A DNA stretch of 6,314 bases from positions 1 through 6,314 of the forward strand of contig JAATGW010000809.1 in the NCBI GenBank assembly GCA_015654495.1, in the 5' to 3' direction. The notes beneath the pieces were generated by a model that saw only the letters and a program-made list of their open reading frames with translations, did not search any database and was not told the origin of the DNA. Positions 5,847-6,314 of this stretch are shown here, one piece after another. Numbering within the stretch: the first letter of the stretch is position 1; each line of letters begins with the position of its first letter. A program made the position numbers and the translations under genes. This DNA is from Chitinophagales bacterium (lineage in GTDB: Bacteria; Bacteroidota; Bacteroidia; Chitinophagales; Chitinophagaceae).

Positions 5847-6314
5847 ATGCTACCCATCCGAAACACAAGAAGAATTTTCTATCTGTTCATTGTTTGCAGC
5901 CTGCTGTTTTTTTTCTCCTGCACGCCGGCAAAATACAGTCAGTCTGTACTAAAAAAATTTCCCGCAGAAGATCTCCGGACAGATTTTGATTTACTACGGA
6001 ATGTACTTGAAAAATGTCACCCTTCTTTGTATTGGTACACATCTAAGGATAGCATGGATTTCTATTTTAATGCGTATCGGAACGCAATAAAAGACTCGAT
6101 GAACCAGCAGCAATTCGGTTTCTCGATTCTTGCTCCCCTTACCACCAGGATCAGGTGCGGACATACCAGCTTTAATTATTCAAAATCCTGGTCGGGGTTT
6201 TTTCGCGGGTTACCATTAGCCTCATTTCCGCTATATATGAAGATTTATGGAGATACGATGATTGTGGTTAACAACCTGAACCGGCGTGATTCTGTGATAA
6301 AAAGAGGAATGCAG
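5847..6314 (+). CDS. S41-like peptidase lipoprotein, N-terminal part (runs off right edge)
   Basis: The frame is open for 156 codons from ATG 5847 to the window end, so the gene is cut by the window, not broken. Residues 5-9 are basic (Arg5, Arg8, Arg9), followed by a hydrophobic stretch and Cys25 in FFFSC, a plausible lipobox with non-consensus Phe at -3. Lipidation and anchoring outside the inner membrane are predicted. Residues 40-110 match the N-terminal helical region of S41 peptidases: DLRTDFDLLRNVLEKCHPSL (42-61), then TRIRCGHTSF (100-109), where His106 would be catalytic. Residues 129-155 look like the start of a PDZ-type domain (IVVNNLNRRDSVIKRG). The serine nucleophile would lie beyond the edge. 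It begins 36 bp after thiL, so co-transcription is possible; TAACTCTG at 5820-5827 is a one-mismatch promoter candidate. Confidence 0.8.
   Translation, partial: MLPIRNTRRIFYLFIVCSLLFFFSCTPAKYSQSVLKKFPAEDLRTDFDLLRNVLEKCHPSLYWYTSKDSMDFYFNAYRNAIKDSMNQQQFGFSILAPLTTRIRCGHTSFNYSKSWSGFFRGLPLASFPLYMKIYGDTMIVVNNLNRRDSVIKRGMQ

Overview
The window looks like chromosomal DNA of a member of the Bacteroidota, probably near Chitinophagales/Sphingobacteriales. Signs of this are start codons without Shine-Dalgarno sequences, A-rich or TAnnTTTG-like sequence just ahead of starts, S41-type secreted peptidases, and intergenic DNA built from REP-like palindromes and seven-base tandem repeats. The lineage is inferred from style; there is no marker rRNA.

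Layout: bases 1-744 hold no credible protein gene. They are a nested repeat array: alternating A and B units of about 90 bp (order A-B-A-B-A-A plus a truncated A), each with two hairpins, joined by variable numbers of GAAGNNN heptamers. A different heptamer array then runs almost to the first start codon. Five protein genes follow, all on the + strand: a GMC-family FAD oxidoreductase with a cysteine motif resembling the [3Fe-4S] site of FAD glucose dehydrogenases (745-2415); an inositol-monophosphatase family phosphatase (2433-3206); a secreted S41-type serine peptidase (3257-4555); thiamine-monophosphate kinase ThiL (4776-5810); and the N-terminal 156 codons of a second S41-like protein, a predicted lipoprotein, which runs off the right edge (5847-6314). 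Gaps are 17, 50, 220 and 36 bp.

The genes do not form one obvious pathway. ThiL makes thiamine diphosphate in the cytoplasm, the IMPase is a cytoplasmic sugar/inositol phosphatase, the GMC enzyme is a redox enzyme that may be exported with an unseen partner, and the two S41 proteins act outside the inner membrane. The 220-bp gap before thiL switches from purine-rich to pyrimidine-rich, contains a third heptamer array, and ends in a perfect TAnnTTTG box four bases before the thiL ATG. A near-identical arrangement lies before the IMPase gene, suggesting leaderless or near-leaderless transcripts. I see no complete mobile element, CRISPR array, tRNA or rRNA, and no clear novel multi-gene system. 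The most distinctive content is the repeat architecture.
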